From assembly GCA_022574595.1 (NCBI GenBank), contig JACZRS010000009.1, positions 1 to 64,000 on the forward strand: a stretch of DNA of 64,000 bases. Direction: 5' to 3'. The translations under genes and the position numbers were made by a program. The DNA is from Planctomycetota bacterium (GTDB taxonomy: Bacteria; Planctomycetota; Phycisphaerae; Phycisphaerales; SM1A02). This document shows positions 43,166-52,122 of the stretch, in pieces. Under the pieces are notes generated by a model. That model was not told the DNA's origin and made no database searches. It worked only from the letters and a program-made list of their open reading frames with translations. Position 1 is the stretch's first letter. Each line of letters begins with the position of its first letter.

Positions 43166-44374
43166 ATGACCACCACCAGCACACCCTCGTCGACCACTAA
43201 AGCCCAAACAGTCTCTGATGACGCGCTAAGGCTTATTGATGTCGATCACGTGCGGTTTTATGTGGGTAACGCCAAGCAGGCAGCCCATTTTTATGCTTAC
43301 ACATTCGGCTTTAAGCTCGATCAGATCGCTGATCTAACCACCGGCAGCCGCGATGAGGCTAACTATCTGCTCACTCAGGGAAATATCCGCTTCATCCTGA
43401 CCAGTGGACTTAGCTTGGATCACGAAGCACACGATCACGTAAAACGCTACGGCGATGGTGTGCGCTCAATCGCATTTACCGTGGATGATGCTGAGGCTGC
43501 GTTTAACCAAGCAGTGAAGAACGGCGCAGAAGCTGAAAATGAACCAACCACAATTTCTAATAATGATGGTTCAATTACCACATCCGCGATCAAAATCTAT
43601 GGCCGAGTCATTCACACATTCGTCTCACGCTCAGGTAAGTACAGCCTTGAAAATGTGCGCAAGGGTGGCCTGATCAGCCCTGCGTTTGCTAAGGTCGAAA
43701 ACTACGCACTTAACGATTACAACCAACAGAACCCTTGCGGCTTAAAATATCTAGATCACTGCGTTGGTAACGTTGAGCTGGGCAAGATGGATTATTGGGT
43801 GAGCTGGTACGAAAACGTGCTCGGCTTCAAGCTCTTTAAGCACTTTGATGATGATGATATCTCAACCGAATATTCCGCATTGATGTCCAAGGTTATGGAC
43901 TCAGGCTACGGCGTAATAAAATTCCCAATTAACGAACCGGCTCCGGGCAAGAAAAAGAGCCAAATCCAGGAATATCTGGATTGGCATGACAACACCGCAG
44001 GCGTGCAACACTTAGCCATGCGCACCAATGATGAATTAAGTTCGGTAACAGAACTAAATAGGCGCGGCGTGGACTTCCTGTATGTTCCAAAGGAATATTA
44101 CAATGAGGTTTGGGATCGTGTAAATAAGATGCTCAAGGAGAACGGCCACGATGCGGTAAAGGAAGATCACGAGAAAATCAAGGAGCTTGGCATACTCGTT
44201 GATGCTGATGATGAAGGCTATTTGTTGCAGCTATTTACAAAGCCGTTGCAGGATCGCCCAACATTGTTCTTTGAGATTATTTGCCGCAGAGGCAGTCAAA
44301 GCTTCGGTAAAGGCAATTTCAAGGCTCTATTTGAAAGCCTTGAGCAGGAACAAGAGCGGCGTGGGAACTTGTAG
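43166..44374 (+). CDS. hppD: 4-hydroxyphenylpyruvate dioxygenase
   Basis: A 402-residue Fe(II) oxygenase that turns 4-hydroxyphenylpyruvate into homogentisate in tyrosine breakdown. There are two vicinal-oxygen-chelate domains: an N-terminal one (DHVRFYVGNAKQAAHFYAYT) and a catalytic C-terminal one. The iron ligands are His in YLDHCVGNV, His in GVQHLAMRT and Glu in LFFEIICRRG. The start is fixed by AAGGAG nine bases before the ATG at 43166; the ATG at 43159 is out of frame. hmgA follows 1.4 kb away and fahA 9 kb away, so the pathway is split but local. Its length is slightly above that of bacterial HppD (about 360) and like plant/animal types. Confidence 0.95.
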   Translation: MTTTSTPSSTTKAQTVSDDALRLIDVDHVRFYVGNAKQAAHFYAYTFGFKLDQIADLTTGSRDEANYLLTQGNIRFILTSGLSLDHEAHDHVKRYGDGVRSIAFTVDDAEAAFNQAVKNGAEAENEPTTISNNDGSITTSAIKIYGRVIHTFVSRSGKYSLENVRKGGLISPAFAKVENYALNDYNQQNPCGLKYLDHCVGNVELGKMDYWVSWYENVLGFKLFKHFDDDDISTEYSALMSKVMDSGYGVIKFPINEPAPGKKKSQIQEYLDWHDNTAGVQHLAMRTNDELSSVTELNRRGVDFLYVPKEYYNEVWDRVNKMLKENGHDAVKEDHEKIKELGILVDADDEGYLLQLFTKPLQDRPTLFFEIICRRGSQSFGKGNFKALFESLEQEQERRGNL

Positions 44375-44389
44375 AATTTGGTAAATTAC

Positions 44390-44431
44390 TAAAAAGAGGC
44401 GCAGCCCGCTTAAGCGGGCGGCGCCGTTTGT
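44390..44431 (+). terminator. Rho-independent terminator after hppD
   Basis: GGCGCAGCCCGC-TTAA-GCGGGCGGCGCC (44398-44425) forms a strong GC hairpin, preceded by AAAAAGA and followed by GTTTGTGTTT. It lies 24 bases after the hppD stop codon. Confidence 0.75.
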
Positions 44432-44489
44432 GTTTAATCTTTCAATCATCAGATTTCTTTTTCTTGCGACAGCGTTTGCGATTTCTTGC

Positions 44490-44584
44490 TGTCCGTAGCC
44501 AAAGCTACAAATTTTACTATAGCCACTTGACATCCCTCCTCCAGGCCTTATTATCCTTAATATTGTCCGTAGCATAGGCTACGG
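44490..44584. repeat. Pair of small REP-like hairpins (third type)
   Basis: TGTCCGTAGC-CAAA-GCTAC at 44490-44505 and TGTCCGTAGC-ATAG-GCTACGG at 44565-44584, in the same orientation 75 bases apart. Both carry TTGTCCG/CTGTCCG at the base. They differ from REP families 1 and 2. Confidence 0.55.
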
Positions 44585-44640
44585 TTGGAATTTTCAGATC
44601 GACAGGATTTGGCAAGATCGTGCTGCGAAGGAGTCTTCAC

Positions 44641-44970
44641 ATGGCTTGGGAATGGATAGTTCTTATAGCACTAACAATCATTGGTCCGACGATGTTTCAC
44701 CGTTTCATTCCAGTGATGCAACAAGTAACGGTGCGCGGCGGAGCCGTGTTCACCATACGCTACTCGCTGCCCGCACAGATCATGCGAAGTGCCGCCAAGT
44801 TCGGCTTCGTCTGGCTCATCGCCATGAGCCTTGCACAACTGGAGAGCCGGATGTGGTTACGACTCTGGATCATTGGTATGCCGTTAATCGGATTAGTCGG
44901 ACACTTTGTTTACGTACGTCGTTTCAAAGTACATTGGCTCAGTGGCCATCAGCTCCCAAAACCTGCTTAA
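44641..44970 (+). CDS. Small polytopic membrane protein, unknown
   Basis: 109 residues with three hydrophobic helices (WIVLIALTIIGPTMF; MRSAAKFGFVWLIAM; WLRLWIIGMPLIGLVGHFVY). AAGGAG precedes the ATG at 44641, which is chosen over an upstream in-frame start. It is followed 13 bases later by the methyltransferase-like membrane gene, so the two are co-expressed. No family is recognised. Confidence 0.6.
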   Translation: MAWEWIVLIALTIIGPTMFHRFIPVMQQVTVRGGAVFTIRYSLPAQIMRSAAKFGFVWLIAMSLAQLESRMWLRLWIIGMPLIGLVGHFVYVRRFKVHWLSGHQLPKPA

Positions 44971-44983
44971 AAGGAGAAACTCC

Positions 44984-45586
44984 ATGAAACACGAGCTCCT
45001 CTACAGGGGGATTCTCCTTGTCCTGTTCATTGGAGCTTTCATTATGAGCAAGCATTTCCGTGGCCGGGCAGACAAACAATGCGGCAAAATGCCGCGGCGC
45101 GGTGACGGGGTCGGCTTCCTCATTCCCCAGATTGTCATTTCTCTGTCAATCTTGGGTTGGCTGTTGACATACCTATTCGCACCACAGTTGATCGGGTGGT
45201 CTCAAGTCGAGCTTCCACAGTGGCTTCGGCTCAGCGGTGCTGGTCTCGGAGTCGTGGCGATTGGTCTATTTGTCTGGATGTTCCGGCACTTGGGAACGAA
45301 TGTGACAGCCACCGCACAGACTCGGCCTGATGCTCAACTCGTCACCACCGGGCCATATCACTGGGTCCGACACCCCATGTATGCGTTCGGCCTTATACGG
45401 TTTCTTGCCATCGTTGTGATCACTGCAAGTTGGTTTGTCGCAATCGCCGGGGCTGGCGGATTCAGCTTCCTGGTGATCCGATGTCGTCAGGAGGAAGCCA
45501 ACTTAATCGCAAAATTCGGCGACGATTACCGAGCATACATGCAGCGTACTGGCAGATTCTTCCCAAAAGTAGCACAGAATAAATAG
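44984..45586 (+). CDS. Isoprenylcysteine methyltransferase-like (ICMT/PEMT) membrane protein
   Basis: About 200 residues with five hydrophobic segments. The C-terminal half has the ICMT-type SAM-binding signature LVTTGPYHWVRHPMYAFGLI, followed by the helix pair and RQEEANLIAKFGDDYRAYMQ, where the RxEE...F...Y element is typical. Bacterial members methylate small membrane-soluble substrates of mostly unknown identity. AAGGAG lies eight bases before the ATG at 44984. It forms a pair with the preceding membrane gene. Confidence 0.85.
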   Translation: MKHELLYRGILLVLFIGAFIMSKHFRGRADKQCGKMPRRGDGVGFLIPQIVISLSILGWLLTYLFAPQLIGWSQVELPQWLRLSGAGLGVVAIGLFVWMFRHLGTNVTATAQTRPDAQLVTTGPYHWVRHPMYAFGLIRFLAIVVITASWFVAIAGAGGFSFLVIRCRQEEANLIAKFGDDYRAYMQRTGRFFPKVAQNK

Positions 45587-45722
45587 CATGTAGTACGATA
45601 TTTCTTGCCCAAAGTAGCGAAATAGATGGCGCTTCACTTATTGCCATTAAAATGAGTACCTCAGATGTTTTTTTACATCCCCATACCAAGCAATGAATCG
45701 ATGGACGACATAAACTAGGCCA

Positions 45723-45751
45723 TTCATTTAGCGCAGTGGTTCGGCTATAAT
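45723..45751 (+). promoter_or_regulatory. Probable hmgA promoter
   Basis: A consensus -10 TATAAT at 45746-45751 has a poor -35 (TTCATT, 45723-45728) 17 bases upstream. The hmgA start is 30 bases downstream with AGGAG at 45771-45775. Confidence 0.55.
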
Positions 45752-45780
45752 CTGCTTCAATAAGACGACTAGGAGCAATT

Positions 45781-47064
45781 ATGCCTTATTACAGCAAGCT
45801 TGGGCAGATCCCCGGCAAACGACACATACAATTTCGACGCCCTGATGGGGCTCTTTACTCCGAAGAAGTCTTCGGAACTGAGGGATTCGTAGGCCCGACA
45901 AGTACGCTATATCACATCCATCCGCCCACTCAGGTAACTGGTTGGAAAACGCTTTACTCGACTAAGCCTGAGTATGTTGAGCAAGACACCATGCGTATGC
46001 GGCATATAAAAACCACACCAATGCAACCGAAAGGTGACCCCGTCACCGGCCGCGTGATTATGTTCGGAAACGCTGATTGTGAAATGAGCGTCTGCGTGCC
46101 CGCCGAGCCTATGAAATATCATTATAAGAACGGCCAGGGTGATGAATGTATTTTCATCCATCATGGTTCAGGCTCGGTTTATTCTATGTTCGGCACTTTG
46201 AAGTTCGGCCGAAAGGATTACATCATCATACCTAAAGGTACGATCTACCAGATGGTGTTTGACAAGCCAACTGATGGTGAGCCTAATCCACGTTTCCTGG
46301 TTATTGAAACTGCGAACAGCTCGCACATCGTGCCCCCACCACGTTATCTATCAAAGAAAACCTCACAGTTCCTTGAACATGCGCCTTATTGCGAACGCGA
46401 TCTGATCCCGCCACAACTCCCCTTAACTTATGATGAGTCTGGCGATTTTGAGGTGCGCATCAAATCCCGTAATGCGGTCCATAGTTATATCTACGATTAC
46501 CATCCACTAGATATCGTTGGATGGGATGGTTGTTATTACCCATACATTTTTAATATCGATGACTTCAGCCCTATCGTCGGCAAGCATCACATGCCACCGC
46601 CCACGCATCAGACTTTTGAAGCGCACAACTTTGTAATCTGTTCGTTCTGCCCGCGCATGTTGGATTTTCATCCCGATGCCATTCCGATTCCTTATAATCA
46701 CTCGAATATCGACTCTGATGAAGTGCTTTATTATGTGGATGGCAACTACGCAGCCCGTAAGGGAATAGAAATCGGTTCCATGACGTTACATCCACAAGGT
46801 ATTCCCCACGGCCCACACCCAGGAACTGTCGAAGCGTCGCTGGGCAAAACCTGGACGGATGAGCTTGCAGTGATGTGTGACACTTTTCGGCCGTTATTTC
46901 CCACAAAAGCAGCTTTGGATTTGGACGATATGAGTTATCCTGAGAGTTGGAAGGGTGAGCATTATCCGAAAATGACCGGTGCTCATCATCCCAACGGTGA
47001 AAGTATTAAACGCCCTACTGCTGAGGATCGAATGGGTGAAACAGCGGTCGATACAAGCGGTTGA
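45781..47064 (+). CDS. hmgA: Homogentisate 1,2-dioxygenase
   Basis: A 427-residue Fe(II) ring-cleaving enzyme converting homogentisate to maleylacetoacetate. The substrate and iron region is intact: IPYNHSNIDSDEVLYYVDGN (His and Glu ligands) and MTLHPQGIPHGPHPGTVEAS (His ligand). CSFCPRMLDFHPDAIPIPY precedes them. The start has AGGAG and its own promoter. It is followed directly by the DUF1573 gene, which begins next to the hmgA stop codon. Confidence 0.95.
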   Translation: MPYYSKLGQIPGKRHIQFRRPDGALYSEEVFGTEGFVGPTSTLYHIHPPTQVTGWKTLYSTKPEYVEQDTMRMRHIKTTPMQPKGDPVTGRVIMFGNADCEMSVCVPAEPMKYHYKNGQGDECIFIHHGSGSVYSMFGTLKFGRKDYIIIPKGTIYQMVFDKPTDGEPNPRFLVIETANSSHIVPPPRYLSKKTSQFLEHAPYCERDLIPPQLPLTYDESGDFEVRIKSRNAVHSYIYDYHPLDIVGWDGCYYPYIFNIDDFSPIVGKHHMPPPTHQTFEAHNFVICSFCPRMLDFHPDAIPIPYNHSNIDSDEVLYYVDGNYAARKGIEIGSMTLHPQGIPHGPHPGTVEASLGKTWTDELAVMCDTFRPLFPTKAALDLDDMSYPESWKGEHYPKMTGAHHPNGESIKRPTAEDRMGETAVDTSG

Positions 47065-48255
47065 GTGAAAACCATGATGCGATTTGATAAACACATACTT
47101 GGTGCGGCAACAATAACTCTTTCTTTAACAATAGCGGCTTTACTACTTAGCGGCTGTGGTAAAGATTCAAATGCCAATCCCAACGGCACTTCAAACAACA
47201 CTAAAAATACGCCGGTTAAGAATGTAGTTAAGACAGAACCTAAGGAATTCAACATTGTTTATGCACGCGATATTGCGCAAGCGCCTCGGTCATCTGTAAG
47301 AAATAATCCACACAATTGGCCTCCTGTTGAATTTGAGCCGGCGAATATGAACTTTGGGGTTGTTCCGCCACACACAATCGGTAAAGGTTACGCAAGAATA
47401 TGGAATGTAGGTAACGGGCCGCTGCTCATAAAAGAATCACGAACAAGCTGTGGCTGCACTAATGCAGAGAATCTTGCCGGCAAAATCATTCAACCTGGCG
47501 GATACTTAGACTTCATGACTGAAATGGAAATGAAGTCAGGCCTGGCTACAAAGAAAGAGAAAATTTCGATACTTTTCGAGGGCTACAATACTTTCATACC
47601 TTTCTTCTATCACGCTGAGGTTGCGCGATCAGTACGTGTAGTTCCGCCATATATTGAAGCTTTAAATGAGCGAATGCAATCGATCCAAACCGGAACAGTG
47701 CAGGTTGTATCCTTAGATAACAAGCCGTTTAACATCCTAAAGTCTCATGGCGAAGCACCTCAATTCGTTGGCTTTGATCCAGCTACAGATGAGCCAAGAA
47801 AACAGTACACACTTAAATGGGATATGAATCAATTTGCAGGTAAGACCGTTCCTATGTTTTGGGCGATTGAAACTGATCATCCTAGTGCGCCTTTGGTTGA
47901 TGTAAGGGTTAGACATTCAACAACTCGCCCGGATAAGAATAAAGCTCGACCTTGGCAGCCTAAAGATCAGCGAGTCCTGCTTGATGAATTAAGAAACGGT
48001 GAGACAAGCGAAGTCGTTGTAAAACACGAACACGACCGTGGCGTACGCCCACAGCCAAGCACTGCAAAGGTAATATGCAATTCGTCTAACCTTGACGTAG
48101 TAATCGCTAAAACGAAAATCAAGGGACGATTCCTGGAATTCACTTTGCACATTACGCCTAAAAACGCCAAGCCCGGCTTGCTTTATGAAGTCATTGAAAT
48201 TGGCTCGATGGGTCAATTAACTAAGCTGCGAATAATCGGCCTAGTTGCCCAGTAG
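47065..48255 (+). CDS. DUF1573 lipoprotein
   Basis: 396 residues. The N-terminal lipoprotein signal ends LLLSGCGKD. A DUF1573 domain follows (FEPANMNFGVVPPHTIGKGY; NVGNGPLLIKESRTSCGCTN), an Ig-like fold with the characteristic SCGC motif. The rest (residues 180-396) looks like a second and third beta-sandwich. The GTG at 47065 overlaps the end of hmgA; the ATG at 47074 is an alternative. Planctomycetes have many such proteins of unknown role. Confidence 0.8.
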   Translation: MKTMMRFDKHILGAATITLSLTIAALLLSGCGKDSNANPNGTSNNTKNTPVKNVVKTEPKEFNIVYARDIAQAPRSSVRNNPHNWPPVEFEPANMNFGVVPPHTIGKGYARIWNVGNGPLLIKESRTSCGCTNAENLAGKIIQPGGYLDFMTEMEMKSGLATKKEKISILFEGYNTFIPFFYHAEVARSVRVVPPYIEALNERMQSIQTGTVQVVSLDNKPFNILKSHGEAPQFVGFDPATDEPRKQYTLKWDMNQFAGKTVPMFWAIETDHPSAPLVDVRVRHSTTRPDKNKARPWQPKDQRVLLDELRNGETSEVVVKHEHDRGVRPQPSTAKVICNSSNLDVVIAKTKIKGRFLEFTLHITPKNAKPGLLYEVIEIGSMGQLTKLRIIGLVAQ

Positions 48256-48268
48256 GAGATCGCAGTTG

Positions 48269-48850
48269 ATGTATGTACGCCAAACACTCGTGGGACTGCT
48301 GGTTGTATTCGTGCTTGCAATGGGTTTCATCGCTCTGGATGATGCCAAGAAGAAAGATGATGCAAAAGGGCTGGCCAAACAAGAAATCGTCATCGGCGGT
48401 GAGAATTTCAAGTTAGAAGTCGCAGCCGATGTCGACACACGCGCCCGGGGATTAATGGGGCGAAAGACAATCGATGAACACAGCGGAATGCTTTTCATCT
48501 ATCGCAAATCAGATCTACTTAGTTTTTGGATGAAAAACTGTCTCACGGATATGGATATCATCTATTTGGATCGCACCGGAAAGATCGTTGCCATGCACGA
48601 GATGAAAAAAGAGCCAGTTAAGCGTGAGGATGAAACCCAATCACAATACGAAAATAGACTAAAAAGTTACCCCAGCAAAAAACTTGCGCGCTATGTAATT
48701 GAACTAAAACCAGGTTCAAATATACGCTTAAAGCTAAAGGAAGGCGACAAGATCAAGCTCGATCTATTAAAGCTGCGTGAGATCGTCTTGCGCGAAGAAC
48801 GCAAAGAGCGCCTTAGAAAATCACAACGTAAATTGCCGAGCGGAAACTAG
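48269..48850 (+). CDS. DUF192 family secreted protein
   Basis: 193 residues. An N-terminal helix (LVGLLVVFVLAMGFIALDD) is followed by a DUF192 domain: FKLEVAADVDTRARGLMGRK, EHSGMLFIYRK, LSFWMKNCLTDMDIIYLD, and a late charged extension (KLREIVLREERKERLRKSQR) that most family members lack. AGGAG 10 bases before the ATG at 48269 fixes the start over an ATG at 48245. It lies 13 bases after the DUF1573 gene, so it is in that operon. The function is unknown. Confidence 0.82.
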   Translation: MYVRQTLVGLLVVFVLAMGFIALDDAKKKDDAKGLAKQEIVIGGENFKLEVAADVDTRARGLMGRKTIDEHSGMLFIYRKSDLLSFWMKNCLTDMDIIYLDRTGKIVAMHEMKKEPVKREDETQSQYENRLKSYPSKKLARYVIELKPGSNIRLKLKEGDKIKLDLLKLREIVLREERKERLRKSQRKLPSGN

Positions 48851-48874
48851 TCTCGATCCGTTTAGCCGGCGGGC

Positions 48875-48945
48875 TTGACCCGCTGCGTTATGGAAGAAGG
48901 CACCCCGACGCCCACGGATAGCAATCCGTGGGGTATAAGTTAATA
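48875..48945. repeat. Hairpin-rich gap after the DUF192 gene
   Basis: CCCACGGAT-AGCA-ATCCGTGGG (48911-48932) is a perfect nine-pair hairpin. GGCGGGCTTGACCCGCTGCG lies just before it. No T tract follows, so it is more likely a REP-like element than a terminator. Confidence 0.5.
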
Positions 48946-49022
48946 ATGCGACCATAACCCTACATCGCTGCTATGCTATATTGGCTGCAATAAGGCTTTC
49001 ACCTCACAAAAGGAAAGTGGCG

Positions 49023-50516
49023 ATGAGCGAAGACAAACAACAGCAACCGCAAAAGAAAAAACCCTGGTACCGCCTGCGTAATATCATATTGGTAATTGTT
49101 CTTGCAATATTCAGTTGGCCGACCTACATATTGATCTGGGCGCTTAACGTTAAGCCTAATCCTTCTATTGATTACGCATTACAAATGCAAAGGCTAAGCA
49201 TTGATAGTCAACCTGAAGGTGATAACGCTTGGCCGTTGTTGATGGATGCAGTCAGTATTCTTAAAAAGATAGAAGAATCGCTACTGGAAGAAGGACAGAC
49301 GATCGATTATTTTAGCCAATTGGATTTTAATATCATTTATGAAACTGATGTGGATGAGAGCGAGTTAACCAAACTCAATATCGCGCTTAAGCAAATGAAA
49401 TCCAATGGTGTTTTTAATCTACTGGCACAGGCTGCAACATGTCAAAATGCTGTAAGACCTCCACTAAAATCTGATACGGGACCACTAATCTTCGCTTTGT
49501 TACCAGAAATTCGAGATTTGCAATTGTTGGCAAGGGCGCGTATTGCTTCAATGCACCTTGCCATTGTCGAAGGAAACAGCCACGAGGCTATTGTCGCGTT
49601 CGATCAAGTATTGTATATCGCTAAAGCACTTACACATCAACACACAATTATCGATCAACTTGTCGGCCAGAGAATTGCCCTTGAAGCTTGCAAGCGTCTT
49701 CGTAATGCTATCAAAGATCGAGATATTGATCAGCTAACACTTTCTGGCTTTCTAGAATCTTCTCGACGCCACCTTCCGCTTGGCCCGCTCTCTATGAACT
49801 TCGAAGCAGAAAGATTATCCCTACTTGACACAATTCAATACACCTTCAGTGATAATGGGAATGGGAACGGCAGATTGCTATTATCGCAATTTGATGATGT
49901 GGGGATCATGAATATAGTTTCTATCTCTAATCCATCTATGCAACCATACGGGGGACGAGAGGCATTTCCTGCAATCTATAATGCTGCGGGAATCGTATAT
50001 GCTGATCGAAAAGAAACTATTGCTATTGTTGATCGCTATTATAAAGCACTGATAAACCGATCTAAAATGTCACGAAGACAACGAATGGTCATACAGTTTG
50101 ATGAAAGCCAATTCATGCAACTTGATTGGCGACACCCCATACCCAAATTTATGATACCTGCATTAGCATCTGTAATAAATAAACGCGATGTTGCGGATTG
50201 TCAGATTGCAGGAACAATTCTAATGCTGGCAATTGAAGAATATCGAGCTGCAAACGAGCAATACCCCACCACCTTAGAAAACCTTGTCCCAGAGTTTCTT
50301 CAAGAGATCCCCAATGATCCCTTTTCAGAACAAGGATTTGTTTATCGCATTACAACCAATTCCCAAGCAAAGCAAACTTATCTCCTCTACAGCATTGGCA
50401 TAGATGGCAAAGACAATAACGGTAAGATCAATGCTGAAAAAGAGGATGATGCATTTTCCATCTACGAAGGTAACGGACTAGATTTCAGCTTCAACCCCGC
50501 GCGGCCGGGAGAGTAG
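49023..50516 (+). CDS. Membrane-anchored planctomycete protein with a pseudopilin-like tail, paralogue A
   Basis: About 497 residues. A short basic start (PQKKKPWYRLRN) and one membrane helix (IILVIVLAIFSWPTYILIWA) are followed by a large extracytoplasmic helical domain. The C-terminal 80 residues resemble the GspG-type end (TLENLVPEFLQEIPNDPFSE, then FVYRITTNSQ, then YSIGIDGKDN). Closely related to the next gene. GspG-like tails at the end of long proteins are common in planctomycetes; their role is not known. AGGAAAG precedes the ATG at 49023; codons from 48981 are not used. Confidence 0.7.
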   Translation: MSEDKQQQPQKKKPWYRLRNIILVIVLAIFSWPTYILIWALNVKPNPSIDYALQMQRLSIDSQPEGDNAWPLLMDAVSILKKIEESLLEEGQTIDYFSQLDFNIIYETDVDESELTKLNIALKQMKSNGVFNLLAQAATCQNAVRPPLKSDTGPLIFALLPEIRDLQLLARARIASMHLAIVEGNSHEAIVAFDQVLYIAKALTHQHTIIDQLVGQRIALEACKRLRNAIKDRDIDQLTLSGFLESSRRHLPLGPLSMNFEAERLSLLDTIQYTFSDNGNGNGRLLLSQFDDVGIMNIVSISNPSMQPYGGREAFPAIYNAAGIVYADRKETIAIVDRYYKALINRSKMSRRQRMVIQFDESQFMQLDWRHPIPKFMIPALASVINKRDVADCQIAGTILMLAIEEYRAANEQYPTTLENLVPEFLQEIPNDPFSEQGFVYRITTNSQAKQTYLLYSIGIDGKDNNGKINAEKEDDAFSIYEGNGLDFSFNPARPGE

Positions 50517-50540
50517 TCATCATATAACTTTGAGCGCGAA

Positions 50541-52040
50541 ATGAAACAAAAGAAATCAAAACCCTGGTACCGCCTGCGGAATGTCTTCCTGGCAATTGTG
50601 TTTGCGATAATTACATTCCTGGGCTGGGCATTTATAGAAGTATGGCAGGTCTACACCGCCGAACCTAATCCAACGATTGACTCACGCACGCAGTTACGAA
50701 CTCTTGCAGCACAACACGCTAATGTGTCTCGCAGTCACGGTGAGGAAGCTTGGAATATTCTTATCGATGCTCTTGAAAAAACTGATCGAATAGAATTAGT
50801 ATTGCAAGAGAGAATCATTGCAGATGGCTTTGAGCCTAGAGATGATTATGATGATGTCTATTTGCAATATGACCGAGTTTATGGCGGCCGCACTTTCCCC
50901 AATAATGTGCAGCGAGAAATCAACGCACTAAATATAATGCGAAACGAAGGAGTGTTTGAGCTTCTGAATAAATTTTCTGCATCAGGAGTTGCTATTGAAC
51001 CATCAGACTCCACAGACCCTTTGATATTAGATACACTTAAACTACATCGCTCTAAAATGAGGAATGTGGCACAATTGCTAACTGCCTCAATGCGGTTATC
51101 TTTTAATGATGGTAATTACAATCAGCTAGTAGAGTCCTGCAAAAATTCACTTGCACTGAGCAGCACGATTTCATTTCAAGGCACACTAATTGATTACTTA
51201 ATCGCAATGGCAATCGAACAATTAACTTTGCGTGAATTGCAGTATGAACTGATCGAAGCGTCATTAGATGAGAAAACTTGTCAACTATTGCTCAATGCTC
51301 TTAATAAGTACAACTTTGCCCCGATTGAACTGGTAATTGAAGGTGAACGCATCAGCTTAAAGGACCAAATTCAATGGAGCTTCAGCGATGATGGGGATGG
51401 TGATGGATATCTCGTGTCAGGTCTAATGGAGTACATAATGCCCGGCATAACCGAACCTGAACAAACAATTTCCGGTGCCTTTGCATCCCGCTTCTCATAT
51501 CCATCAAAAGCTGAACTATTGAGTTTAGTGGATCAACGATTCGATGAATGTATTGCGCGCTCACAAGTTTTGCCATCACTCAGGATCTCGCTGATACCGC
51601 CCTGGGGCAAACGCAGCATGAACTCGAACGATCATTATGTTTTAGTGAATATGCCTGTGGATTCAATGTTAAGCACGATCGATCGTAGACCAACTCTACA
51701 AGTAATAAGAGAAGGCACTTGCATAATGCTGGCTATCGAAATCTATAATGCACGACATTCTCGTTGGCCTGATTCACTTAATGATCTTGTTCCTGAGATT
51801 CTACCTCAACTTCCTGTTGATACACTGCATGGCGGACCGTTCGGCTATCGGGTAGTTGATGATGACCGTTATGGGCGACCTTATTTCCTCTATTCCTTTG
51901 GACTTGATGCAACAGATGATGGAGGAATCGAATTAATTGGTAGTGATGGTGAAATCCATCTAGGGAGGGAAGCTCTTAATGAACCAAATAGTGCCGGCCT
52001 CGATTACATTATCAACAAACCTCGACCAGAAGAATGGTAG
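50541..52040 (+). CDS. Membrane-anchored planctomycete protein with a pseudopilin-like tail, paralogue B
   Basis: 499 residues with the same plan as the preceding gene: PWYRLRNVFLAIVFAIITFL, a helical extracytoplasmic domain with DQIQWSFSDDGDGDGYLVSG, and a tail SLNDLVPEILPQLPVDTLHG, then FLYSFGLDATDDGG. Both proteins share the SFSD-DG-DG repeat. It begins 24 bases after the first gene ends, so the pair arose by tandem duplication and is co-transcribed. Confidence 0.72.
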   Translation: MKQKKSKPWYRLRNVFLAIVFAIITFLGWAFIEVWQVYTAEPNPTIDSRTQLRTLAAQHANVSRSHGEEAWNILIDALEKTDRIELVLQERIIADGFEPRDDYDDVYLQYDRVYGGRTFPNNVQREINALNIMRNEGVFELLNKFSASGVAIEPSDSTDPLILDTLKLHRSKMRNVAQLLTASMRLSFNDGNYNQLVESCKNSLALSSTISFQGTLIDYLIAMAIEQLTLRELQYELIEASLDEKTCQLLLNALNKYNFAPIELVIEGERISLKDQIQWSFSDDGDGDGYLVSGLMEYIMPGITEPEQTISGAFASRFSYPSKAELLSLVDQRFDECIARSQVLPSLRISLIPPWGKRSMNSNDHYVLVNMPVDSMLSTIDRRPTLQVIREGTCIMLAIEIYNARHSRWPDSLNDLVPEILPQLPVDTLHGGPFGYRVVDDDRYGRPYFLYSFGLDATDDGGIELIGSDGEIHLGREALNEPNSAGLDYIINKPRPEEW

Positions 52041-52122
52041 TGTGGTATCTGCAATTCGCGTATCTCATTACTAGTACAGCTGCCACAGCAGTTATTGCTG
52101 TATATCACAGATAATTAGCAGA

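Noticed and set aside
52085-52101. Terminator between the convergent membrane paralogue B and fahA
   Set aside because: ACAGCA-GTTAT-TGCTGT gives only six pairs and has no T tract.
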